64,000 nucleotides of DNA from Microbacteriaceae bacterium. GTDB taxonomy: Bacteria; Actinomycetota; Actinomycetes; Actinomycetales; Microbacteriaceae. This document shows, piece after piece, positions 25,319 to 35,349 of the stretch. The stretch is taken from positions 310,001-374,000 of the forward strand of contig JAHBTA010000004.1 of the NCBI GenBank assembly GCA_019638805.1, written 5' to 3'. A program made the position numbers and the translations under genes. Position 1 is the stretch's first letter. Each line of letters begins with the position of its first letter. The notes below the pieces were generated by a model. The model was not told the DNA's origin. It saw only the letters and a list, made by a program, of their open reading frames with translations, and searched no databases.

Positions 25319-26577
25319 CGCGGCTCCAGCACGGAGAGCCCGCCCAGGTAGGGCCGCAGCGGCTCGGGCACCTGCACCGAGCCGTCCTCGCGCTGGTGGG
25401 TCTCCAGGATCGCGACGAGCCACCGGGTGGTGGCGAGCGTCCCGTTGAGGGTCGCGACCGGGGCCGTCTTCCCCGACTCGGTGCGGTGGCGGATGTCGAG
25501 CCGGCGCGCCTGGAAGGTCGTGCAATTGCTCGTGCTGGTGAGCTCGCGGTACCGCCCTTGCGTCGGAACCCAGGCCTCGACGTCGTACTTGCGCGCCGCG
25601 CTCGAACCCAGGTCGCCCGCGGCGGTGTCGATCACGCGGTAGCTCAGGCCGAGGGATTGCAGCATGCCCTCCTGCAGGGCGAGCAGGCGCTCGTGCTCGG
25701 CCGCGGCATCCGCCGGGTCGATGTAACTGAACATCTCGAGCTTCTGGAACTGGTGCACGCGGATGATGCCGCGGGTGTCCTTGCCCCCGGATCCGGCCTC
25801 GCGGCGGTAGCACGTCGACCAGCCGGCGTAGCGCAGCGGGCCGGCCGACAGGTCGAGGATCTCGTCCTTGTGGTACCCGGCGAGCGCGACCTCGCTCGTG
25901 CCGGTGAGGTAGAGGTCGTCGGCCTCGAGCCGGTAGATCTCGTCGGCGTGAGCGCCCAGGAACCCGGTGCCCGCCATGATGTCGGGCCGCACCAGGGTGG
26001 GCGTGATGAGCGGCGTGAACCCGGCCTCGAGCGCGCGGTCGAGCGCCATGCTCATGAGCGCGAGCTCGAGCCGCGCGCCGACGCCCTTGAGAAAGTAGAA
26101 CCGCGCCCCGCTGACCTTCGCGCCGCGCTCCATGTCGATGGCCTCGAGCAGCTCGCCGAGCTCGAGGTGATCGCGGGGTTCGAATCCGAACGCGGGGACC
26201 TCGCCCACCTCGCGCAGGGTCGCGAAGTCGTCCTCGCCGCCCGGCGGAACGCCGTCGATGACGATGTTCGGGATGCGGTGCATCGCCTCCTCGAAGGCCG
26301 TCTCGGCATCCGACACGGCGGCCTGCAATTCCTTTACGCGGGCCGCGAGCTCCTGAGCCTGCGCGACGAGCGCGGCCTTCTCGGCCTTGGGCGCGGCGGC
26401 CACCGTCTTGCCGAAGGCGTTCTGTTCGGCGCGCGCGGCCTCGAAAGCCGTGATGGTCGCCCGGCGCGCAACGTCGGCCTCGAGCGCGGCGTCGACGGCC
26501 GCCTCGGGTTCGCCCCGCAGCCGCTGCGAGGCGCGCACCGCATCCGGGTTCTCGCGCAGCAGGACGGGGTCGATCAC
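25315..26577 (-). CDS. serS: seryl-tRNA synthetase
   Basis: 420-residue class II synthetase that charges tRNA-Ser and tRNA-Sec. The N-terminal antiparallel coiled-coil arm spans about 25-105. Catalytic-core motifs include [31 protein letters not shown] (motif 2), the SerS hallmark [13 protein letters not shown], and motif 3 [16 protein letters not shown]. It starts at GTG 26577, preceded at 6 nt by TAGGAT, so it is probably leaderless. It is divergent from dagK, whose own -10 (TAGCCT) lies 18 bp away. Two tRNA-Ser genes follow within 3.7 kb. Confidence 0.98.
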   Translation of the reverse strand: MIDPVLLRENPDAVRASQRLRGEPEAAVDAALEADVARRATITAFEAARAEQNAFGKTVAAAPKAEKAALVAQAQELAARVKELQAAVSDAETAFEEAMHRIPNIVIDGVPPGGEDDFATLREVGEVPAFGFEPRDHLELGELLEAIDMERGAKVSGARFYFLKGVGARLELALMSMALDRALEAGFTPLITPTLVRPDIMAGTGFLGAHADEIYRLEADDLYLTGTSEVALAGYHKDEILDLSAGPLRYAGWSTCYRREAGSGGKDTRGIIRVHQFQKLEMFSYIDPADAAAEHERLLALQEGMLQSLGLSYRVIDTAAGDLGSSAARKYDVEAWVPTQGRYRELTSTSNCTTFQARRLDIRHRTESGKTAPVATLNGTLATTRWLVAILETHQREDGSVQVPEPLRPYLGGLSVLEPR

Positions 26578-26619
26578 CCCCTCATCCTATTGAGGGCATG
26601 GCGGGCTAGCCTGAGCACC

Positions 26620-27597
26620 ATGACCGCCCCCGCCGCCCCGGTGCGGCACGCCGCCGTGGTCTACAACCCCACCAAGGTCGAGCTGCCCGCCCTGCGCGAC
26701 GCCGTGGCGCGCGCCGAGAGCGAGGCGGGCTGGGCCAAGAGCCGGTGGCTGGAGACCTCCGCCGAGGACCCGGGGACCGGCCAGGCGCGGGCCGCCGTCG
26801 CGGACGGCGCCGCCGTGGTCATCGCGGCGGGCGGCGACGGCACCGTGCGGGCGGTCGCCGAAGGGCTGCACGACTCGGGTGTGCCGCTCGCTCTAATCCC
26901 CGCGGGCACCGGGAACCTGCTCGCCCGGAACCTCGAGCTCGACATCTCCGACGTCGACGGGTGCCTTCGCGCGGCGTTCTCGGGCGCCGACCGACGCATC
27001 GACCTGGGCATGATCGAGATCACCCGACCCGCCGGCGAGGTCGAGACGCGCGCGTTCGTCGTCATGGCCGGGGTCGGGCTGGATGCCAAGATGGCGTCGG
27101 GCACCGATCCGGAGCTCAAGCGGCGCGTGGGGTGGCTCGCCTACCTCCAGCCGATCGCGCGCGGCATCCGCGACCGCGATCAGGTGCGGCTGCGCTACCG
27201 GGTCGACGACGGACCGGAGCGGGCGATGAGCGCCCACACCGTCATGGTGGGCAATTGCGGAACCCTCCCGGGCAACGTCCTTCTGCTGCCCGAGGCGGAG
27301 ATCGACGACGGGGTCTTCGACATCGTCGCGCTGCGCCCGGAGGGCTTCGCCGGGTGGGTGCAGATCTGGACCAAGATCTTCTGGGAGAACGGCGTGCTGC
27401 GTCGATCGAGCGTCGGACGCAAGCTCGTCGGGATCACGCGCGAGGTGCGGACGCTGCGCTACCTCAAGGCGTCGCGCGTCACGGCGCGTCTGGACCGCGC
27501 CGAGGACTTCGAGCTGGACGGCGACGACTACGGTGACGCGATCGCCTTCCGCGCCTGGGTGGACGCCGGCGGTCTGCTCGTGCGGGTTCCCGCGTAG
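26620..27597 (+). CDS. diacylglycerol/lipid kinase family protein
   Basis: 325 residues with the DAGK catalytic domain: VVYNPTK at the start, the nucleotide motif G-G-D-G-T near residue 70, PAGTGNLLARNL near 90, and a C-terminal beta-sandwich region. It phosphorylates diacylglycerol or related lipids (DgkB/YegS-like). The start ATG follows TAGCCT by 7 nt with no ribosome site, a leaderless pattern. The next gene begins 9 bp after its stop, and that gene's -10 overlaps this stop codon. Confidence 0.9.
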   Translation: MTAPAAPVRHAAVVYNPTKVELPALRDAVARAESEAGWAKSRWLETSAEDPGTGQARAAVADGAAVVIAAGGDGTVRAVAEGLHDSGVPLALIPAGTGNLLARNLELDISDVDGCLRAAFSGADRRIDLGMIEITRPAGEVETRAFVVMAGVGLDAKMASGTDPELKRRVGWLAYLQPIARGIRDRDQVRLRYRVDDGPERAMSAHTVMVGNCGTLPGNVLLLPEAEIDDGVFDIVALRPEGFAGWVQIWTKIFWENGVLRRSSVGRKLVGITREVRTLRYLKASRVTARLDRAEDFELDGDDYGDAIAFRAWVDAGGLLVRVPA

Positions 27598-27606
27598 GCT
27601 CGCCGG

Positions 27607-27978
27607 GTGACCGCGCAACCCGTCCCGGCCCCCGACTGGATCGAGCACCGCCGCGACGACGGCGAGCGCCTCGGCTGGATGGTGCCGGCCGGCGAGGGCT
27701 TCCACATCGTCGACCTGCTCGGCCGGCGGCGCAGCGAGGCGCCGCTGGACTGGCTCGCTGCCGAGGAGGCGCTGGACACCCTCGGCATCGGCTACCTCGC
27801 CGACCGCTACGAGCTGCGGGTGGATGACGTGGACCGCCGGGTGCGGATCGGCGAGATCAGCGAGACCGGCATCGTCGTCGTCGCGGACGACTTCGGCTCC
27901 GCCGCGGCCGTAGGCGCCCGGCCCGAGCGGTTCGAGTTGCCGTTCCCGGCGCCCGAGGGGCTACGCCACCTCGGCTGA
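27607..27978 (+). CDS. conserved hypothetical protein with a recurring C-terminal tail
   Basis: 123 residues, no signal peptide or membrane segment, acidic and tryptophan-containing. I do not recognise the family. The first 95 residues look like a small beta-rich domain (GFHIVDLLGRRRS; RYELRVDDVDRRVRIGEI). The last 22 residues (VGARPERFE...LRHLG) recur almost unchanged, at another locus, in the non-coding gap after 36662. GTG 27607 follows TAGGCT by 6 nt (leaderless). The end overlaps the convergent membrane-protein gene by 18 nt. Confidence 0.75.
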   Translation: MTAQPVPAPDWIEHRRDDGERLGWMVPAGEGFHIVDLLGRRRSEAPLDWLAAEEALDTLGIGYLADRYELRVDDVDRRVRIGEISETGIVVVADDFGSAAAVGARPERFELPFPAPEGLRHLG

Positions 27979-28296
27979 CGCGCCGGTCCGCGCACGAGCC
28001 GCCACAGCATCCCGTCGCCAGGCCAGCGCGGCGAGCCCGGCGAGCAGGGCGACGAGCGCCGAGAGCAGCAGGGGCGAGGCCAGGGTCTGCAGCAGGTAGG
28101 CGTGCTGGGAGACCCGGTCCCAGTCGCGGTAGGTCTCCTCGTCGACCTGCGTGCCGACGTTGACGCTCGCGTAGAAGTCGTACACCTGCGCCTGCAGGTC
28201 GGCGGAGAGCCAGAGCACCCACACGGCGAGCGCGACGCCGACCAGGATCACCGCGACGATGCCGGCGAGCCAGGGGAGCATCCGGCGGTCAGGCAT
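27961..28296 (-). CDS. small membrane protein (two transmembrane helices), unknown function
   Basis: 111 residues. Hydrophobic helices at about 7-31 and 74-93 flank an extracellular segment with many Asp/Tyr residues (VYDFYASVNVGTQVDEETYRDWDR). A basic Arg-rich C-terminal tail stays in the cytoplasm. Not recognised as a known family. Its ATG lies within the 3' end of the next membrane-protein gene (8-nt overlap), so the two are co-translated downstream of pheA. Confidence 0.7.
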   Translation of the reverse strand: MPDRRMLPWLAGIVAVILVGVALAVWVLWLSADLQAQVYDFYASVNVGTQVDEETYRDWDRVSQHAYLLQTLASPLLLSALVALLAGLAALAWRRDAVAARARTGASAEVA

Positions 28297-28801
28297 CGCG
28301 ACGGCTCCGCACGACGCCGAGCGCGAGCCACAGCACGAGTCCGATGAGCCCCGCGGTGAGCAGAGGGACCGGCAGTGCGTCGACGAACTGCTGGCGGAAC
28401 ATGCGCCCCGGGTCGCTGCCGTAGTACTGATCGAGCGGGTCGCCGGTCAGACGCACCCAGAGCATCGCGGCGGATCCGATGAACGCTGCGACGCTCACCA
28501 GCAGCAGCGCGAGCCGGAACGGGTTCGGTCCGGTCGGGATGTCGGGCTCGTCCTCGACGTCGGGGGCGGGGGCGTCGGCATCGGGGCCCGGCTCGGGGTG
28601 CGCGGTGGGTGAGACGGGCGCGAGCGCAGGTCGATCCCCGGGGTTTCCCGCGCTGGGGCGCTCGTCGAGGCGATCGGTCCGCACGCGTGGCTCCGGCTCG
28701 GGCCGCCGCCCACGGCGAGTCCCGTGCCGCTCCGGGTCGTAACCGCGCTGGAAGACCGGGTCGAAGCGCGGATCGACCCCGGCATCCCGGCCGTCGGCCA
28801 T
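28289..28801 (-). CDS. membrane protein with a long charged, Pro-rich N-terminal region, unknown function
   Basis: 170 residues. The first 90 are hydrophilic, rich in Asp, Pro, Arg and Glu and probably disordered. Two helices follow at about 96-116 and 146-164 with a periplasmic loop ([21 protein letters not shown]). The start overlaps the stop of pheA by one base (TGATG) and the end overlaps the following small membrane gene. Both membrane genes share the pattern helix - Tyr/Asp-rich loop - helix, so they may be paralogues or partners. Confidence 0.7.
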   Translation of the reverse strand: MADGRDAGVDPRFDPVFQRGYDPERHGTRRGRRPEPEPRVRTDRLDERPSAGNPGDRPALAPVSPTAHPEPGPDADAPAPDVEDEPDIPTGPNPFRLALLLVSVAAFIGSAAMLWVRLTGDPLDQYYGSDPGRMFRQQFVDALPVPLLTAGLIGLVLWLALGVVRSRRDA

Positions 28802-29745
28802 CAGGTGCCCGGCTCCCCGGCGAGCAGCCCGCGCAGCCAGTCGCGCGCCTCGATGAAGACCTCGTCCTGGTAGCGCGGCTCATGCTGCACCGCCTGCCGG
28901 TCGGCACGCGGGTACGAGCCGAGGTAGATCACCCGCGGGCTGAATCGCTTGAGCCCGAGCAGTGCGTCGGCGACGCGTTCGTCGTGGATGTGCCCGTCGA
29001 GGTCGATAACGAATCGGTACCTGCCCAGCGAGTCGCCGATCGGACGCGACTGCAGCAGGCTCAGGTTGACGCCCCGGGTGGCGAACTGCTCGAGCAGCTC
29101 CATGAGGCCGCCCGGCTCGTCGGCGGGCAGTTCGACGATGACGCTGGTCTTGTCGGCGCCGGTGCGCTCCGGGATGCGGCGCGTGCCGCTGACCAGCACG
29201 AAACGGGTGACCGCATTCGGGTTGTCCCCGATACGCTCGGCGAGCACCTCGACCGGGTATTCGGCGTCGATCCCCGGGGGCGCGACCGCGGCATCCGCCG
29301 GCGAGCCATCGGCCAACAGCTGCGCCGCCGCCGCCACGTTCGAGGTCGCCGGCAGGTGCTCGTGCTCGGGCAGTTCGCGGTCCAGCCACAGGTGGCACTG
29401 CGCGTAGGCGACCGGGTGCGCGGCGACGACCCGCACGTCCGCGAGAGCGGTGCCCGGCCGGGCGACCAGGACGAAGTCGACGGGCACCAGGTACTCGCCC
29501 ACGATGCGCAGACCGGGGATGCTGGCCAGGGCGTCCTGGGTCGCGGTCACCCCGCCCTCGACGCTGTTCTCGATCGCGATCATCGCTGCGGTGCTGCGCC
29601 CGGTCACGACATCGTCCAGGGCCTCGCCCACGTTGTTGACGCTGCGCCAGGCCTTGCCCGCCGCATCCGGCACCTGCCCCAGCGCCGCCCAGGTGAAGGT
29701 GCCCGCCGGGCCGAGGTAGCTGTACGTCTCGGCGCTCTCGGACAT
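28801..29745 (-). CDS. pheA: prephenate dehydratase
   Basis: 314-residue monofunctional prephenate dehydratase that converts prephenate to phenylpyruvate in phenylalanine synthesis. The catalytic domain (about 5-185) shows [24 protein letters not shown] and the catalytic Thr-containing NAVTRFVLV. The C-terminal ACT domain (about 200-285; [26 protein letters not shown]) gives allosteric control by aromatic amino acids. Its ATG follows TAGACT by 7 nt (leaderless). The 96-bp palindromic element starts 5 bp upstream of that -10. Confidence 0.95.
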   Translation of the reverse strand: MSESAETYSYLGPAGTFTWAALGQVPDAAGKAWRSVNNVGEALDDVVTGRSTAAMIAIENSVEGGVTATQDALASIPGLRIVGEYLVPVDFVLVARPGTALADVRVVAAHPVAYAQCHLWLDRELPEHEHLPATSNVAAAAQLLADGSPADAAVAPPGIDAEYPVEVLAERIGDNPNAVTRFVLVSGTRRIPERTGADKTSVIVELPADEPGGLMELLEQFATRGVNLSLLQSRPIGDSLGRYRFVIDLDGHIHDERVADALLGLKRFSPRVIYLGSYPRADRQAVQHEPRYQDEVFIEARDWLRGLLAGEPGT

Positions 29746-29763
29746 GAGCCCGAGTCTATCTGC

Positions 29764-29859
29764 GACCAAATGCAGGAGATTTTCGGCGGATGCGGGGGCC
29801 GGGCCCCGCGAATCCGGCCGATTCTCGCGAACCCAGCCCAGGATCTCCTGCATTTGGTC
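29764..29859. repeat. 96-bp palindromic intergenic element, copy 1
   Basis: The left arm GACCAAATGCAGGAGAT (29764-29780) and right arm ATCTCCTGCATTTGGTC (29843-29859) are perfect 17-bp inverted repeats around a 62-bp GC-rich interior. The interior contains two further hairpins: GCGGGG/CCCCGC, and CGCGAATC/GATTC(t)CGCG. It fills the gap between divergent pheA and pgm, 5 bp from the pheA -10 and 12 bp from the pgm ATG. A second copy of the same length is at 49942-50037. Confidence 0.9.
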
Positions 29860-29871
29860 AACAATGAGCGC

Positions 29872-31497
<1,626 letters not shown>

Positions 31498-31501
31498 GCC
31501 G

Positions 31502-32434
31502 ATGCCCATCGATCCGTGGCTCGCCGACAGGTTCGAGTCCGTCCGAGACATCCCCTCGTTCCAGGCCGCGCTGGCCGACCCGCAGCACGCCGCGGCGCTC
31601 GCCGAGTTCCTGCGCGATCCCGCCCCCTGGACACCGCCCGAGGGGGTTACCGTCGAGTCCGGGATTGCGGAGGGGCCACACGGGCAGGTGCCGCTCCGGA
31701 TCGTGCGGGCCACGGCATCCCCCGCCCCCTCGAGCGCGCTGCTGTGGCTGCACGGCGGCGGGTTCGTGATGGGCGGCGTCGACGAGACCGAGTCGCTCGT
31801 CCCCGCCCAGGAGCTCGCCGCCCGCTCGGGTGCTCTCGTGGTCTCGGCCGGGTACCGGCTCGCGGTCGACGGGACGCGCTACCCGGTGCCGCTGGACGAC
31901 GTGCTCGCCGCCTGGGAGTGGCTCGGCCGCGCGGCGCCCGACGCCCGGCGGTTCATCGGAGGCGCGAGCGCGGGCGGCAATCTCGCGGCGGGCGCGACCG
32001 TGCGCCTGCGCGGCGCCGGTGCAGAAGCGCCCGCGGGGCTTCTGCTGGCCTACCCGTTCCTGCACTTCCCGACTCCGCCGACCGGCAGCGCGCTCATGCG
32101 CGAACTCGAGCGGGTGCCCGCCATGCTGCGCTTCGAGCCCGATTACCAGCTCGGCATCATGCTCAACTACCTGGGCCGCATCACCGACCCGCCGCCGGAT
32201 GCCGCCCCCGGCAACGCATCGCTCTCCGACTTCCCGGAGACCTGGATCGCGCCCGCCGAGTTCGACGAGCTGCGGGCATCGGGCGAGCTGTTCGCCCGGC
32301 AACTGACCGAGTCCGGCATCCCGGCGCACCTGCGCGTCGCGGAGGGCATGGTGCACGGCTTCCTGGGGCGCGCGCCCTCGCTCGAGGGCGTGGATGCGAC
32401 GCTCGCCTTCTTCGCGGAGGCCCTGCACTCGTGA
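31502..32434 (+). CDS. alpha/beta hydrolase fold-3 esterase (hormone-sensitive lipase family)
   Basis: 310 residues. The oxyanion motif is HGGGFVMGG, the nucleophile lies in GGASAGGN, the aspartate in APAEFDEL, and the catalytic histidine in VHGF near the C-terminus. No signal peptide, so a cytoplasmic carboxylesterase or deacetylase. It lies 4 bp after pgm and overlaps the GH38 mannosidase by GTGA, which suggests it removes acyl groups from imported glycans before the mannosidase acts (inference). Confidence 0.9.
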   Translation: MPIDPWLADRFESVRDIPSFQAALADPQHAAALAEFLRDPAPWTPPEGVTVESGIAEGPHGQVPLRIVRATASPAPSSALLWLHGGGFVMGGVDETESLVPAQELAARSGALVVSAGYRLAVDGTRYPVPLDDVLAAWEWLGRAAPDARRFIGGASAGGNLAAGATVRLRGAGAEAPAGLLLAYPFLHFPTPPTGSALMRELERVPAMLRFEPDYQLGIMLNYLGRITDPPPDAAPGNASLSDFPETWIAPAEFDELRASGELFARQLTESGIPAHLRVAEGMVHGFLGRAPSLEGVDATLAFFAEALHS

Positions 32435-35349
32435 ACCTCGTCACCTACGTCCTGGGCTTCGCGGCGCAGCAGCCCCGTGACTACCTGCGACTGCGGAGGA
32501 TGCGGGAGCGCGTCTACACGCCCGTCGCCGAGTTGAGGGCAGAGCTTGCGCGCTCGCCCGAACCCGTGCCGTTCGCCGAGCTCGATCGCACGGCCTTCCG
32601 CCCGCTTCGACGCGGCAGTCTGTGGGGCGCCGTGTTCGAGTGCGGGTGGCTGCGTGTCACCGGGGAGGTCCCCGCCGGGGTCGCCGACCCGGTCGTGCTG
32701 CTCGGCATCGGAGGCGAGGGTCTGGTCTACTCGCCCGACGGCACGGTGCTCGATTCCGTCTCCACGGTCTTCCAGCAGGGCGACCTGCCGCACTCCGGCG
32801 CCGGGTACCGGCCCGTGCGCGGGGTGGACACCTCCACCGGGCGCGTCGAGTTCTACGCCGACGTCACCTACAACGGGTTCCTGCTCTATCAGATCGGTCG
32901 CGCCCGGTACCGCGGGGCTCGACTCGCCACCCGCGACGACACCGCGTTCGGGCTCTACTACGACTACCTCACCCTCGCCGTCCTGTGCGGGTCGACGCCG
33001 GATGCCGCCCTCGCCTCCGAGCTGCGCGTCGCCCTCGACGCGGCCTGGTCGCGATTCAGGAGGCACGACCTCGCGGGCGCCCGCACCGCGCTCGCCCCCG
33101 CCCTGGCCGCGCGCTCCGACGACGACTTCGTCTACAGCGCGATCGGGCACGGTCACCTCGACATGGCCTGGCTGTGGCCCATGCGCGAGACCCGGCGCAA
33201 GGCGGCCCGCACCTACGCGCGGGCCCTGCGCGAGACCGCCCAGCACGAGGGCTATGTCTACGGCACGAGTCAGCCGCAGCAGCTCTGGTGGATGAAGCAC
33301 AGCCAGCCCGAACTGTTCTCGCGCATCAAGATCGCGGTCGCCGAGCGGCGCATCGAGCTGCAGGGCAGCTTCTGGGTCGAGTGCGACACCAACATGCCCG
33401 GCGGGGAATCCCTCATCCGGCAGGCACTCGTCGGGCGGGAGTTCCTGCAGACCGAGTTCGGGCTCGGCGACGACGACCTACGCCTGTGCTGGCTCCCGGA
33501 CAGCTTCGGCTACTCCGGCAACCTGCCCCAGATCCTGCGCGGCACGGGCATGGACTGGTTCGCGACCATCAAGCTCGCCTGGAACACGGTGACCGACTTC
33601 CCGCACCGCACCTTCACCTGGCACGGCATCGACGGATCCCGGGTGCTCGTGCACATGCCGCCGGAGGGGGACTACAACAGCCGCGGCGCCGCCGACGGCC
33701 TCCTGCGCGGGATCCGGCAGTACCCGGAGCGCGCCCTCGACACCGCGCTCCTGGTGTTCGGGTCCGGCGACGGCGGTGGCGGCCCGGGCGAGATCCACCT
33801 GGAGCTCACCGGACGAGAGCAGAACCTGCGCGGGCTGCCCCGCGTGCAGTACTCCAGCGCGAGCGACTTCTTCCGCCGGCTCCAGCGGCTCCGCCCGAAG
33901 CACACCCACCACGGCGAGCTGTACCTGGAGACCCACCAGGGCACGTACACCACCCAGGCCGCGATCAAGCGCGGCAACCGGGTGGCCGAGCGCAAGCTCC
34001 ACGAGGCGGAGGCGCTGGCCGCGATCACCCGGACGCCGAGTCGCGAGGCGCTCGCCCAGCACTGGCGCGACGTTCTGCTGGGGCAGTTCCACGACATCCT
34101 GCCCGGCACGGGGATCACGCGGGTGGCGCGCGAGGCGCGGGAATCGCTCGCCCGGATCGCGGGCGAACTCGACGACTACAGCGCGACCATGATCGAGCGC
34201 CTGCCGCGCGGGGGCGACGAGCACGCGATGCTCAACCTCACCGGGTTCCCGCGGGACGAGCACGTCAAGACCGATACCGGATGGGTCAGGGCGATCGCCG
34301 AGCCGTATGCGAGCGCACGCCTGGAGCCACCGCTCGAAGCGCCCCTCGAGGTCGCCGGCGACAGGGTGTCGAACGGCATCCTCACGCTGCGCTTCGGCGA
34401 CAGCGGCGAGGTCGCGTCCTGCGTCGACGCCGACGGGACCGAGCACTCCGCCGCGGGGCTCTCGCGGCTCGTGCTGCACCGCGACCCGTACGTGTGGCCG
34501 TTCAACGCCTGGGACATCGAGCCCGGATATGTGGAGCGGACGCCCCGGACGCTGCGCCTCCGGCACGTCGAGACCGTGATCGACGGGCCGACCATCGTCC
34601 GCCGGCAGGCGTATCGCTCGCGGCGTGTCAGCATCGACCAGCGCGTGATCCTCGAGGCGGGGAGCGCCGTGGTGCGCTTCGACACGACCGTGGAATGGCA
34701 TACCCGGCACCGGATGCTGCGCGCCGAGTTCCGTCCGGCCCGGCTCGGCGACGAGGCCCTGTGCGAGATCCAGTTCGGCCACATGCGGCGGCGGATGACG
34801 GAGGACACCCCCGCGGAGCGCGCGCAATTCGAGGTGGTGGCCCACAAATGGATCGCGACCGCCAATGCGGCGGGCGGGTTCGCGGTGCTCAACGACGGCA
34901 AGTACGGGCACCGGGCGAAGAACGACCTCATCAGCCTCAACCTGCTGCGCGCGCCCACCTACCCGGACAAGACGGCGGACCGCGGGACCCACCGGTTCAC
35001 GTACGCGTTCGTGCCCTTCGAGGCCGGGCACCAGATCACGGCGATCCGCGAGGGGTACCGGCTCAACAATCCGCTGCTGCCCGCGCCCGGGGTCGAGCTG
35101 CCGAGCGTCGCGAGCACCTCGCACGAGGGCGTCGTGCTGGAGACCATCAAGCCCGCGGAACGCGGGCGGGGCGTGGTGCTGCGCCTGTACGAGAGCCGCG
35201 GCCACCGCTGCACGACGGCCGTCACGACGACCATCCCGCACTCCTCCGCGCACGAGACCGACCTGCTCGAGCGGGTGACCGGACCGGCCGACCCGGGGCG
35301 CCTGAACTTCCGTCCCTTCGAGATCAAGACCATCCTGCTGGAGGCATGA
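32431..35349 (+). CDS. alpha-mannosidase, glycoside hydrolase family 38
   Basis: 972 residues. The zinc ligands start with H242-x-D244 in GHGHLDMAW, the catalytic nucleophile is D357 in WLPDSFGYSG, the central three-helix bundle includes LLGQFHDILPGTGI, and the long C-terminal beta-rich half (about 560-972) is complete. It hydrolyses terminal alpha-linked mannose. No secretion signal, so it works on imported oligosaccharides. Start GTG 32431 overlaps the esterase stop (GTGA), and its stop overlaps the symporter start. Confidence 0.95.
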   Translation: MNLVTYVLGFAAQQPRDYLRLRRMRERVYTPVAELRAELARSPEPVPFAELDRTAFRPLRRGSLWGAVFECGWLRVTGEVPAGVADPVVLLGIGGEGLVYSPDGTVLDSVSTVFQQGDLPHSGAGYRPVRGVDTSTGRVEFYADVTYNGFLLYQIGRARYRGARLATRDDTAFGLYYDYLTLAVLCGSTPDAALASELRVALDAAWSRFRRHDLAGARTALAPALAARSDDDFVYSAIGHGHLDMAWLWPMRETRRKAARTYARALRETAQHEGYVYGTSQPQQLWWMKHSQPELFSRIKIAVAERRIELQGSFWVECDTNMPGGESLIRQALVGREFLQTEFGLGDDDLRLCWLPDSFGYSGNLPQILRGTGMDWFATIKLAWNTVTDFPHRTFTWHGIDGSRVLVHMPPEGDYNSRGAADGLLRGIRQYPERALDTALLVFGSGDGGGGPGEIHLELTGREQNLRGLPRVQYSSASDFFRRLQRLRPKHTHHGELYLETHQGTYTTQAAIKRGNRVAERKLHEAEALAAITRTPSREALAQHWRDVLLGQFHDILPGTGITRVAREARESLARIAGELDDYSATMIERLPRGGDEHAMLNLTGFPRDEHVKTDTGWVRAIAEPYASARLEPPLEAPLEVAGDRVSNGILTLRFGDSGEVASCVDADGTEHSAAGLSRLVLHRDPYVWPFNAWDIEPGYVERTPRTLRLRHVETVIDGPTIVRRQAYRSRRVSIDQRVILEAGSAVVRFDTTVEWHTRHRMLRAEFRPARLGDEALCEIQFGHMRRRMTEDTPAERAQFEVVAHKWIATANAAGGFAVLNDGKYGHRAKNDLISLNLLRAPTYPDKTADRGTHRFTYAFVPFEAGHQITAIREGYRLNNPLLPAPGVELPSVASTSHEGVVLETIKPAERGRGVVLRLYESRGHRCTTAVTTTIPHSSAHETDLLERVTGPADPGRLNFRPFEIKTILLEA

